Source: CAZFLM01 sp964519955 (GTDB lineage: Bacteria > Armatimonadota > Chthonomonadetes > Chthonomonadales > CAJBBX01). From it: a DNA stretch of 38,110 nt. The DNA lies in NCBI GenBank assembly GCA_964519955.1, contig CAZFLM010000066.1, positions 1 through 38,110 of the forward strand, written 5' to 3'. The notes beneath the pieces are model-generated. The model was not told where the DNA came from. It saw only the letters and a list, made by a program, of their open reading frames with translations, and did not search any database. Shown here one piece after another: positions 23,492 to 30,464 of this stretch (position 1 is its first letter; every line of letters starts with the position of its first letter). Made by a program: the position numbers and the translations under genes.

Positions 23492-24173
23492 CCCCCCGCG
23501 TATCGGCGTGGTGGCTGAAGGCCCGTCGGACAGGGTGATACTCGGCGCTGCGCTAGACGAGGTGCTGTGCGGCTCTGACTATGTCCTCAGCGCGCTGCAG
23601 CCCCCAACGACCGCGCTTGCATCATCTGGTCCACTGGGTGGCGGCTGGCGCGGCGTCATGGAGTGGTGCCGACGGCTGGGCGCAGAAGGAGTGCCCGTCG
23701 CCGAGACGGTGGCATTCGCCAACCACGATGTCGTGATCGTGCAGATCGATGCCGACATCGCCCAGGAACCCGATCTCGCCGCATTGCACCTGCACCATCC
23801 GTGCCCGCCAGCGTTACCTACTTGCGACGCGATCAGGTCCCACCTGCTGGCACTGATGGGCATCTCCGACTGCCCGGCGAAACTGGTTGTCTGCGTGCCA
23901 GCTCAGAACATGGAGACGTGGGTACTGGTGGCGCTGTACCCAGGTGACATCCCGCTCTCCGACCATGTTGAGTGTCTGCCCAACCCGAAGGCGCGCCTGT
24001 ACAAGAAGCCCGAGAAGCTCGTCGTGCTGAAGGACGGCCAACTGCGCAACCAGCCACGCGCCTACGGGGCGCAGGTTGCATCCATCAGGCTCGGGTGGGG
24101 CGGCGTGACTGAGCGGTGCAGTGAAGCCGCGCAATTCGAGGATGCCGTCGCCCTAGCGATCAAGGGATCGTGA
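23484..24173 (+). CDS. TOPRIM-like/DUF4276-like protein, partner of the AAA ATPase
   Basis: A 229-residue protein. Its start, IGVVAEGPSDRVIL, has the Glu (residue 12) of a TOPRIM motif 1, and VVIVQIDADIAQ (Asp89, Asp91) fits the TOPRIM DxD motif. AQNMETWVLVALYP and NPKARLYKKP follow a pattern seen in proteins encoded next to AAA_21 ATPases. It probably is a metal-dependent nuclease or RNase whose activity is controlled by the ATPase; this is inference from fold signatures and the 8-base overlap with the preceding gene (23484-23491). No other gene lies between it and the right repeat. Confidence 0.7.
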   Translation: MSSPPRIGVVAEGPSDRVILGAALDEVLCGSDYVLSALQPPTTALASSGPLGGGWRGVMEWCRRLGAEGVPVAETVAFANHDVVIVQIDADIAQEPDLAALHLHHPCPPALPTCDAIRSHLLALMGISDCPAKLVVCVPAQNMETWVLVALYPGDIPLSDHVECLPNPKARLYKKPEKLVVLKDGQLRNQPRAYGAQVASIRLGWGGVTERCSEAAQFEDAVALAIKGS

Positions 24174-24182
24174 CACCCCCGG

Positions 24183-24223
24183 TAGCGCCCCTATCCCTTC
24201 ACCGCGCCCGCCGTCAGGCCGGC
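24183..24223. repeat. Right copy of 41-bp direct repeat
   Basis: Identical to 22107-22147. This copy forms the real 3' end of the sugar permease gene (stop at 24191-24193) and eight bases beyond it. Confidence 0.9.
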
Positions 24224-25018
24224 GACGAACTCCTTCTGCAGCAGCATGAAGAGGATGATGACGGGGAGGATGCTCAGGAGCGTGCCGGCCATCAGCATGC
24301 CGTACTGCTGCGAGTAGAGGCCGACGAGCTGATTGAGGGCGATGGGCAGCGTGAAGCGCTCGCTCTGGTGCAGCATGATCTGCGGCCAGAGGAAGCTGTT
24401 CCACGAGCCCATGAAGCTGATGAGGCAGAACGCGCCGACAATGGGGCGCGACACGGGCATCACGATGTCCCAGTAGATGCGCAGCTCCGTGCACCCGTCG
24501 ATGCGCGCTGCGTGCAGCAACTCGTCCGGCACCTGCAGGATAGACTGGCGGAAGAGGAAGATGCCGAACACGCTCACGGCGCCGGGCAGGATAAGGCCGA
24601 GATACTGGTCGACCAGGCCGAGCTTGTAGAGCAGCGTGTAGAGCGGCGCCATCACGACCTGGCCGGGGATGAGCATCGTGGAGACCATCAGGATCATGAT
24701 GGCCTTCTTGAAGCGGAACTCGTACTTCGCCAGCGCGAACCCGGCCAGCGACGAGAAGAAGAGCTGCACGATCACCGAAGCGCCCGCGATGAAGAGGCTG
24801 TTCATCAGATAACGGAAGAAGGGCACGGTCTCGAACAGCAGGGCGAAGTTCGAGAACCGAACGTGCGGCGCGAAGAAGGTGTAGTGGAAGAGGTCGGCCG
24901 GCGCCTTTGTGGACGCCGCAGCCAGCCAGACGAGCGGCACGAGCGTCAGCCCCCCGAAGCCGGAGAGCAGCACGTAGACGGCGGCGCGCTTGATGCGGGT
25001 GAGCGTGTCTGCTCTCAT
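24191..25018 (-). CDS. Sugar ABC transporter permease, MalG-type
   Basis: A 275-residue inner-membrane protein with six predicted transmembrane segments. The EAA-type cytoplasmic loop that contacts the ATPase reads ELLHAARIDGCTELRIYWDI, followed by VMPVSRPIVG. The family's typical C-terminus, FVAGLTAGAVKG, is present. The ATG overlaps the stop of the partner permease by four bases (ATGA, 25015-25018). No ATP-binding subunit is in the operon, so it must use a shared MsmX/UgpC-like ATPase from elsewhere. Its 3' end is duplicated at 22107-22147. Confidence 0.93.
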   Translation of the reverse strand: MRADTLTRIKRAAVYVLLSGFGGLTLVPLVWLAAASTKAPADLFHYTFFAPHVRFSNFALLFETVPFFRYLMNSLFIAGASVIVQLFFSSLAGFALAKYEFRFKKAIMILMVSTMLIPGQVVMAPLYTLLYKLGLVDQYLGLILPGAVSVFGIFLFRQSILQVPDELLHAARIDGCTELRIYWDIVMPVSRPIVGAFCLISFMGSWNSFLWPQIMLHQSERFTLPIALNQLVGLYSQQYGMLMAGTLLSILPVIILFMLLQKEFVAGLTAGAVKG

Positions 25019-25953
25019 GCTTCGCCCCCCTTGAACACGCCGGTCACGCGCATCTGGATCAGGCTGATGACGAGCACCCCCAGCGCCAGCGTCCACCCGA
25101 CCGCCGACGCGTACCCCAGATCCCCCGTCACGAAGCCGTTGTTGTAGAGGTACATCACAACCGTAAGCCCCGCGTTGTCCGGCCCGGCCGAGTTGTTCAG
25201 CATGATGTAGGGCAGCTCGAAGAGCTGGAACGAGCCGATGGTCGACGTGACGAGCACGAAGACCGCCACCGGCCGGATGCCGGGCAGCGTTACCGCCACG
25301 AATTGCTGCCACCAGTTCGCCCCGTCCACCTCCGCCGCCTCGTAGAGGTCACGATCAACCGCCTGCAGCGCCGCCAGGAAGTAGATCATGTTGAACCCCA
25401 CGTACATCCAGAGCGACGTCAGGACCAGCGCGGGCATCACGAGCACCGGATCGCTGAGCCACTTCGTGTCGACTGCGATGACCCGCACGAACGGCAGCAC
25501 CGTGTGCAGCTCCGTGGTCAGCCACGTGAGGCCGCGGTTCAGCAGGCCGTACTGCGGCACGAACAGGATGCTGAACAGGACGCCGACGAACACCTGGCCC
25601 ACCAGGTTCGGCGTGAAGAAGGCGAGCCGGAAGAACTCACGGCCCCGCAGCCAACGCTGGCTGAGCAGCATCGCGAGCCCGAGCGCGAGGGGAAGCTGCA
25701 GGAAGACGGACCAGCACGCGAACTGGGCCGTGTTCAGCACCGCCTTGTGGAAGTCCTGATCCGCAAGCAGGAAGCGGAAGTTGGAGAGGCCGACGAACAC
25801 CTCGCTCTTCGGCCCGTTGGTGGCGTAGAACGCGAGGATCAGACTTCGCACGATCGGGTAGACGCCGAACAGGCCGAACAGCAGCAGGAACGGCGCCACG
25901 AACAGGTATGGCGCGCAGCGATGCTGGAGTTGGTGGAAGCTGAGACGGGTCAT
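25015..25953 (-). CDS. Sugar ABC transporter permease, MalF/UgpA-type
   Basis: A 312-residue permease with six to seven membrane segments, beginning APYLFVAPFLLLFGLFGVYP, a typical MalF/UgpA start. The EAA loop reads DLYEAAEVDGANWWQQFVAV, followed by TLPGIRPV. AGGAG lies four bases before ATG 25953. It is 105 bases after the binding-protein gene; that spacer has a G-rich element that could set the ratio of binding protein to permease. Confidence 0.93.
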   Translation of the reverse strand: MTRLSFHQLQHRCAPYLFVAPFLLLFGLFGVYPIVRSLILAFYATNGPKSEVFVGLSNFRFLLADQDFHKAVLNTAQFACWSVFLQLPLALGLAMLLSQRWLRGREFFRLAFFTPNLVGQVFVGVLFSILFVPQYGLLNRGLTWLTTELHTVLPFVRVIAVDTKWLSDPVLVMPALVLTSLWMYVGFNMIYFLAALQAVDRDLYEAAEVDGANWWQQFVAVTLPGIRPVAVFVLVTSTIGSFQLFELPYIMLNNSAGPDNAGLTVVMYLYNNGFVTGDLGYASAVGWTLALGVLVISLIQMRVTGVFKGGEA

Positions 25954-26018
25954 GGTGCTCCTATGGCGTTCGGTTTCCAGCAGCGACACCGAGCGTCCTG
26001 GCCACGAACTGCGCGGCG

Positions 26019-26051
26019 CCCAGCCAGCCCCCAGCCCCCAACACCCAGCCC
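26019..26051 (-). promoter_or_regulatory. Potential G-quadruplex in the transcript between binding protein and permease genes
   Basis: On the coding (minus) strand there are G-runs at 26051-26049, 26046-26044, 26039-26035 and 26032-26028, spaced by two, four and two bases. This meets the G3+N1-7 rule for a quadruplex and lies just downstream of the binding-protein stop. Confidence 0.45.
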
Positions 26052-26058
26052 GCGCCGT

Positions 26059-27438
26059 TCAGTAGGGGTTGCGGGCGAGCTGGCGGCGGACCTCGTCGGC
26101 GCTCTTCTTCAGGCTCCTGCGCACGAACGCCTCGAAGCCGTTGTCGCCGTGCGCGTTGTAGTAGGCAACACAGGCCGTGAGCGCCTCGCCGAGCTTGCCC
26201 TTGGCAGTGCCGATGAACGGGCTGGTGTACTGGAACGGCACCTGCGGCGCGAGCTGCGCGTAGAGGCGGCCGAGCTTCTGTCCGCTCCAGTACGGGCGCG
26301 GCTCGTCGAAGACCGGCTGGTCCCAGGCAGCGCGCAGGCACGGCAGGATGTTCGTGTCCCGGAACCGGTTGGCCAACTCGGGCTTGTCCAGGTACAGGTG
26401 CATCATGAGCTGCCAGGCGAGGTCCTTCCGGCGGCACTTCTTCGTCATGCCGAACATGGTGCCGCCCCAGGTGCTCGTGGGGCGTGCGCCGGGCGCCACT
26501 GCCGGCAACGGCATGAGCGCCATCTTGCCGGACATCCGGGCGATATCGACCTCGAACGACTTGGAGCGCCAGTCGGGAGCCACGAGACAGAGGAAGCTCC
26601 CCTCCTCCACCGCCTGGGTGAGGATCTGCCCGCCGCCGAGGCTATTGGCGATCTTGTGCGGCCCGGCGACGAGCGGCACGTACCACAGCATCGTCTGGAC
26701 GCCCGCCTCGTTGTCGAAGATGACCTTGCCCGCCGGGTCAAAGAAGCCCCCATCGCGCTGGAAGAGGAACGTCTCCAGGTTGCCGGAGTTCGTGTCCGCC
26801 AGCTCGATCATGTACCGCGGCTTGCGCGGGTCGACGATGCGGCGGCCGGCCTGGGCGAAGTCGTCCCACGTCTTGAGCTTGGCCGCATCGATCCCGAGCT
26901 GCTCGAAGAGGTCGCGGCGGTAGGCGAGCATGACCGGGTGCACGTCGTGCGGAAGCCCGAAGATGCGCCCGCGGCTCGTGTAGGGCGCGAAGCGTGCCTT
27001 CACCATGCCGTCCCACAGGCCGCTGGAGTGGATGCGGTCGGTGAGATCCTCGAAGCCGACGTCCTTGAGCGGGCCGCGGAAGAAGGACCCGGCGGAGCTG
27101 ATCTCGATCTCGCACAGGTCAGGCACGTCGAGGTCCGCGAGGAAGGCGGTCTGGAGGCGCGTGGCGATGGAGCTATTGGCAACGAGCTGGAGGTCGACCT
27201 TGACGCCCGGGTGTGCGGCTTCGAATGCTGGGATGGCCTTGCGGTAGGCGCGATAGTGGGTATCGGCGAACGTCCACATGGTGACGGTGGCCGTGCGCCT
27301 GGGAGCGGGATGGCATGCGAGCCACACGCCCGAGATGACCGCAAGCAGCAGGATGGTCAGCGCGGCCTTGCCATAGGGAAAGGTCACGGTAGGAGCCCTT
27401 GAGGATTGCCCGACTGCGGCTGGCGCACTATTGGACAT
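26059..27438 (-). CDS. Sugar ABC transporter substrate-binding protein
   Basis: A 459-residue extracellular solute-binding protein family 1 member. A hydrophobic signal (KAALTILLLAVISGVWLAC) ends in Cys, a possible lipoprotein site with a non-ideal lipobox (W-L-A-C). The binding domain shows TVTMWTFADTHYRAYRKAIP, PDLCEIEISSAGSFFRGPL and GIFGLPHDVHPVMLAYRRDL-like segments (approximate), typical of sugar binders. The ATG at 27438 has GGAGGG 13 bases upstream; GTG at 27387 with AAGGG is an alternative that gives a shorter n-region. It heads the operon with two permeases and is divergent from the PLP enzyme gene. The substrate is unknown, but nearby glycosidases suggest an oligosaccharide. Confidence 0.9.
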   Translation of the reverse strand: MSNSAPAAVGQSSRAPTVTFPYGKAALTILLLAVISGVWLACHPAPRRTATVTMWTFADTHYRAYRKAIPAFEAAHPGVKVDLQLVANSSIATRLQTAFLADLDVPDLCEIEISSAGSFFRGPLKDVGFEDLTDRIHSSGLWDGMVKARFAPYTSRGRIFGLPHDVHPVMLAYRRDLFEQLGIDAAKLKTWDDFAQAGRRIVDPRKPRYMIELADTNSGNLETFLFQRDGGFFDPAGKVIFDNEAGVQTMLWYVPLVAGPHKIANSLGGGQILTQAVEEGSFLCLVAPDWRSKSFEVDIARMSGKMALMPLPAVAPGARPTSTWGGTMFGMTKKCRRKDLAWQLMMHLYLDKPELANRFRDTNILPCLRAAWDQPVFDEPRPYWSGQKLGRLYAQLAPQVPFQYTSPFIGTAKGKLGEALTACVAYYNAHGDNGFEAFVRRSLKKSADEVRRQLARNPY

Positions 27439-27474
27439 GTCACTGCGGATTCCCTCCGGGGCGGCACAGCCGGG

Positions 27475-27480
27475 TATACT
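27475..27480 (+). promoter_or_regulatory. Candidate -10 box of the PLP enzyme gene
   Basis: TATACT within GGGTATACTCGCGCG, the same decamer GGGTATACTC as in the mqnE promoter. No good -35 is found, so this is tentative. It would give a leader of about 33 bases to ATG 27520. Confidence 0.4.
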
Positions 27481-27519
27481 CGCGCGAAAACCGCCCCCAT
27501 CGGTACTGGAGAGGAGATC

Positions 27520-28662
27520 ATGAGATTCGAGACGCTCGCCATCCACGCCGGGCACGGCCCGGACCCAGCCTTTGGCGCGGTGATGATGCCCATCTACCAG
27601 ACCTCGACGTTCGCGTTCAAGGGTCTGGGCCAGCCGAACGAGTTCGACTACTCGCGCAGCGGCAACCCGACGCGGCAGGCGCTGGAGAAGTGCCTCGCGG
27701 CGCTGGAAGGCGGGGTGCGTGGATTCGCGTTCGGCACCGGCATGGCGGCCGAGGCCACCATCCTCATGCTCTTCGAGCAGGGCGACCACCTGATCGTCCA
27801 CGACGACCTCTACGGCGGCACCTACCGTCTCATCACGGGCGTGCTCAACAAGAAGGGCGTCGATGTCGACTTCGTCAACCTGCGCGACCTGGATGCGCTT
27901 CAGGCGGCGATTCGGCCCAACACGAAGGGCATCTGGACGGAGACCCCCACCAACCCGCTGATGAACCTGCTCGACCTCAGCGCCATCGCGGAGATCGCCA
28001 AGTCGCAGGGCATTCTGACGATCTGCGACAACACGTTCCTCTCGCCCTACTTCCAGCGCCCGCTGGACCTCGGCATCGACGTGGTGATGCACTCGACCAC
28101 GAAGTACATCAACGGCCACTCCGACGTCGTGGGCGGCGCGCTGGTCGTCAACTCCGCGGAGCTGGGCGAGAAGGTGTACTTCCTGCAGAATGCGCTGGGC
28201 ACGTGCGCCGGTCCACAGGACTGCTTCCTGGTGCTGCGCGGCGTGAAGACGCTGCCGGTGCGCATGGAGGCGCACAACCGCAACGCGCTGGCGCTAGCCC
28301 ACTGGCTGGAGGCGCACCCCAAGGTCTCGGCGGTGCACCACCCAGGACTGGAGAGCCACCCGCAGCACGCACTCGCGCGGCGGCAGATGTCCGGCTACGG
28401 CGGCACGTTCTCGTTCCGCATGAAGGGCGGCGGCCCCGCGGTCGTGGCGGCGCTGAACCACGTGAAGCTCTTCGCCCTGGCGGAGTCGCTCGGCGGCGTG
28501 GAGTCGCTCATCGAGCAGCCGACCTCCATGACCCACGCGTCGATGCCGGTCGACGTGCGTAACGCCATCGGCATCACGGAGGACCTGATCCGCGTCTCGG
28601 TGGGCATCGAGCACATCGACGACCTCATCGGCGACCTGGAGCAGGCATTCGCCCACGCATAG
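27520..28662 (+). CDS. Trans-sulfuration PLP enzyme (cystathionine gamma-synthase/lyase family)
   Basis: A 380-residue fold-type I PLP enzyme of the Cys/Met metabolism family. The PLP lysine is Lys195 in HSTTKYINGHSDVVGG. YSRSGNPTRQALE (phosphate-binding Tyr/Arg from the neighbouring subunit), ETPTNPLMNL and CDNTF are the other signatures, and the C-terminus IRVSVGIEHIDDLIGDLE is typical. It either forms cystathionine or cleaves it (or methionine); the sequence does not let me decide. GGAGAGGAG precedes the ATG. A 16-bp terminator follows. Confidence 0.93.
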   Translation: MRFETLAIHAGHGPDPAFGAVMMPIYQTSTFAFKGLGQPNEFDYSRSGNPTRQALEKCLAALEGGVRGFAFGTGMAAEATILMLFEQGDHLIVHDDLYGGTYRLITGVLNKKGVDVDFVNLRDLDALQAAIRPNTKGIWTETPTNPLMNLLDLSAIAEIAKSQGILTICDNTFLSPYFQRPLDLGIDVVMHSTTKYINGHSDVVGGALVVNSAELGEKVYFLQNALGTCAGPQDCFLVLRGVKTLPVRMEAHNRNALALAHWLEAHPKVSAVHHPGLESHPQHALARRQMSGYGGTFSFRMKGGGPAVVAALNHVKLFALAESLGGVESLIEQPTSMTHASMPVDVRNAIGITEDLIRVSVGIEHIDDLIGDLEQAFAHA

Positions 28663-28682
28663 CGCATCGGCCGCCCCGAACC

Positions 28683-28719
28683 GAGCGCCCCTTGGCGGTC
28701 CATCCGCCGAGGGGCGCTC
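28683..28719 (+). terminator. Terminator after the PLP enzyme gene
   Basis: GAGCGCCCCTTGGCGG (28683-28698) pairs with CCGCCGAGGGGCGCTC (28704-28719), a 16-bp stem with one G-U pair and a TCCAT loop, 20 bases after the stop. Little U follows. Confidence 0.7.
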
Positions 28720-28808
28720 AGCCTTGCCGACCGGCATCGGGTGACGATGCGCCCACACACTCCGTAGAGTTCCTTATCTCACCTAAGTATTTCCGGAGGT
28801 AGGAACGA

Positions 28809-29867
28809 ATGGGTGCTCGGCACTGGATCGCTACCGGCGGCGCGGTCGCTTTCACCGCGATCGCCTTGCTGTGGTTCGTGGGCGCTATCGGCGCGGCGCC
28901 CCTGCAGACCGGCAAGCAGGCGCCCGACTTCTCGCTCAAGGACCAGGACGGCCGCACGCGGAAGCTGTCAGACTACCGCGGCGCGCCTGTCGTGCTCACC
29001 TTCTACCCCGCCGACATGACCTCCGGCTGCACGCTCGAAGCGCACTCGCTGCGCGACCGCATGCACGAGTTCGCGGCGCGCGGGGTGCAGGTCTTCGGCA
29101 TCAGCGTTCAGGACGTCGCCTCGAAGCGCGAGTTCTGCGACAAGGACAGCCTGAACTACCCGCTGCTGGCCGACGTGGGCGGGAAGGTGGCGGACGCGTA
29201 CGGCGTGCGGATGCCGGCGGGCTTCGCGAAGCGCGTCACGTTCGTCGTCGACGCCAAAGGGCAGGTGGCGCAGACCATCGATCAGGTGGACGTGCAGAAC
29301 CACGCGGAGCAGGTGCTGAAGGCGCTCGGTCCCGCCGCGGCCCCGGCCACACCGGCGAAGGTGGCGATCGGGCAGCGGCTCGGAGACGTATACCTGCCGG
29401 ACGTCGCGACCGGCAAGATGGTCTCGCTGTTCGGCGATGGCAACCAGAAGGCGACCGTGGCCATCTTCGTTGCGTCCGAGTGCCCGGTGTCGCGAGCATA
29501 CGAGGGGCGCATGGCGGCGCTGGCCCGCGAGTTTGGCGGCAGCGCCCGGTTCGTGGGGATTGGATCCAACTCGAACGACACGACCGAGAAGCTTGCCGCG
29601 CACTTCGCAGCCGCTGCTCTCGGCTTCCCGATCGTGAAGGACGCGCACAACCGCATCGCCGACCGGTTCGTCGCGCACGTGACGCCGGAGGCGTTCGTGT
29701 TCGATGCGGGCGGCGTCCTGCGGTATCATGGGCGCATCGACGATAGCGTGGATGCCTCGGCCGTGCACGCGAGCGACCTCCGCGACGCGATCCGCGCGGT
29801 GGTTGCCGGCAAGACGCCCGCCGCGAGCGAGCGCCTGGCGATGGGCTGCGGCATTCGACGGGAGTGA
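28809..29867 (+). CDS. Double-headed redoxin: Bcp-type peroxiredoxin fused to a second thioredoxin-like domain
   Basis: A 352-residue protein with a signal anchor (residues 8-30). Domain 1 (about 35-172) is a Bcp/AhpC-type peroxiredoxin: QAPDFSLKDQDGRTRKLSDY and peroxidatic Cys74 in ADMTSGCTLEAHSLRD. Domain 2 (about 185-340) is another thioredoxin-fold module with FVASECPVSRAYEGRM (Cys225) and a C-terminal GCGIRR, a combination that I recall from secreted redoxins of Planctomycetota-like bacteria. It probably reduces peroxides or manages thiols outside the cytoplasm, with the TlpA-like thioredoxin four bases downstream as a natural electron donor. GGAGG lies nine bases before the ATG. Confidence 0.88.
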   Translation: MGARHWIATGGAVAFTAIALLWFVGAIGAAPLQTGKQAPDFSLKDQDGRTRKLSDYRGAPVVLTFYPADMTSGCTLEAHSLRDRMHEFAARGVQVFGISVQDVASKREFCDKDSLNYPLLADVGGKVADAYGVRMPAGFAKRVTFVVDAKGQVAQTIDQVDVQNHAEQVLKALGPAAAPATPAKVAIGQRLGDVYLPDVATGKMVSLFGDGNQKATVAIFVASECPVSRAYEGRMAALAREFGGSARFVGIGSNSNDTTEKLAAHFAAAALGFPIVKDAHNRIADRFVAHVTPEAFVFDAGGVLRYHGRIDDSVDASAVHASDLRDAIRAVVAGKTPAASERLAMGCGIRRE

Positions 29868-29871
29868 CACC

Positions 29872-30378
29872 ATGATGAGGAAGTTCGCGGTCTGCGCGGG
29901 CCTGCTGAGCCTGATCCTGCTGACGAGCACGGGCGCGCTGGCCCAGGGCACGCTGGTCACGGTAGACGGCGCCAAGCTGAAGCAGACCGTCGCCAAGCAG
30001 AAGGGCAAGGTGGTCGTGGTCAACTTCTGGGCCACGTGGTGCGTCTCGTGCGTGGCCGAGATGCCGTCGTTCGTCAAGCTGCAGAAGGCCTACGCGAGCC
30101 GCGGCGTTCAGGTCGTCTTCGTGACCATCGACGAGGCGAGCGCCAAGGCCAAGGCCGCCGCGAAGCTGAAGTCGCTGGGAGCAACCTCGACGACGAACGC
30201 CATCGTGGCGGCAGGCTCGGCGGAGAAGACGGTGAAGGCGCTCATCCCGGACTGGCCGGGCGCGGTGCCCATCACGCTCGTGTACGCCAAGTCCGGCAAG
30301 CTGGCACAGCGGATCGACGGCAAGGCGGACTACGCCACGGTGGAAGCCGCGGTGAAGAAGGCGCTGGGCGGCAAGTAG
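29872..30378 (+). CDS. TlpA/ResA-like secreted thioredoxin
   Basis: A 168-residue protein with a signal peptide (residues 1-24, ending ALAQ). The active site is WATWCVSC (Cys57, Cys60) in VVVVNFWATWCVSCVAEMPS, and the cis-Pro loop is AVPITLVY. It works as an extracytoplasmic thiol-disulfide reductase. It starts four bases after the redoxin stop, with GGGAG seven bases upstream, so the two are one operon and likely one pathway. Confidence 0.9.
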   Translation: MMRKFAVCAGLLSLILLTSTGALAQGTLVTVDGAKLKQTVAKQKGKVVVVNFWATWCVSCVAEMPSFVKLQKAYASRGVQVVFVTIDEASAKAKAAAKLKSLGATSTTNAIVAAGSAEKTVKALIPDWPGAVPITLVYAKSGKLAQRIDGKADYATVEAAVKKALGGK

Positions 30379-30397
30379 CGGCTTCGGGCATCAAGTG

Positions 30398-30437
30398 AGC
30401 GCGCCCCCGGACCGAACGCTCGATCCGGGGGCGCGCT
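30398..30437. terminator. Bidirectional terminator between thioredoxin and GH32 genes
   Basis: AGCGCGCCCCCGGA (30398-30411) and TCCGGGGGCGCGCT (30424-30437) form a perfect 14-bp stem with a 12-base loop. It lies between convergent genes, 20 bases after one stop and 27 bases from the other. Confidence 0.7.
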
Positions 30438-30464
30438 GTCGTCTGGCGCAGGCAAGCTGCGTCC

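Larger units (their letters stand above)
22148..24182. mobile_element. Putative cassette carrying the AAA/TOPRIM pair, flanked by 41-bp direct repeats
   Basis: About 2.0 kb lies between the two repeat copies, containing only the ATPase and TOPRIM-like genes plus a 3' gene remnant. Removing it together with one repeat restores a simple convergent junction: the stop of the gene at 21495 followed six bases later by the permease stop. It has no transposase or integrase. The structure resembles elements that integrate at a gene's 3' end and rebuild that end by duplication. Confidence 0.6.

Noticed and set aside
22107..24223. The 41-bp repeat as mere similarity of conserved permease C-termini
   Set aside because: The identity is at DNA level, includes eight bases beyond the stop codon and lacks any other permease sequence upstream of the left copy, so recent duplication explains it better.
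25303..27402. A 699-codon plus-strand open frame
   Set aside because: It is antisense to the sugar permease and binding-protein genes and has low-complexity His/Arg/Glu-rich composition.
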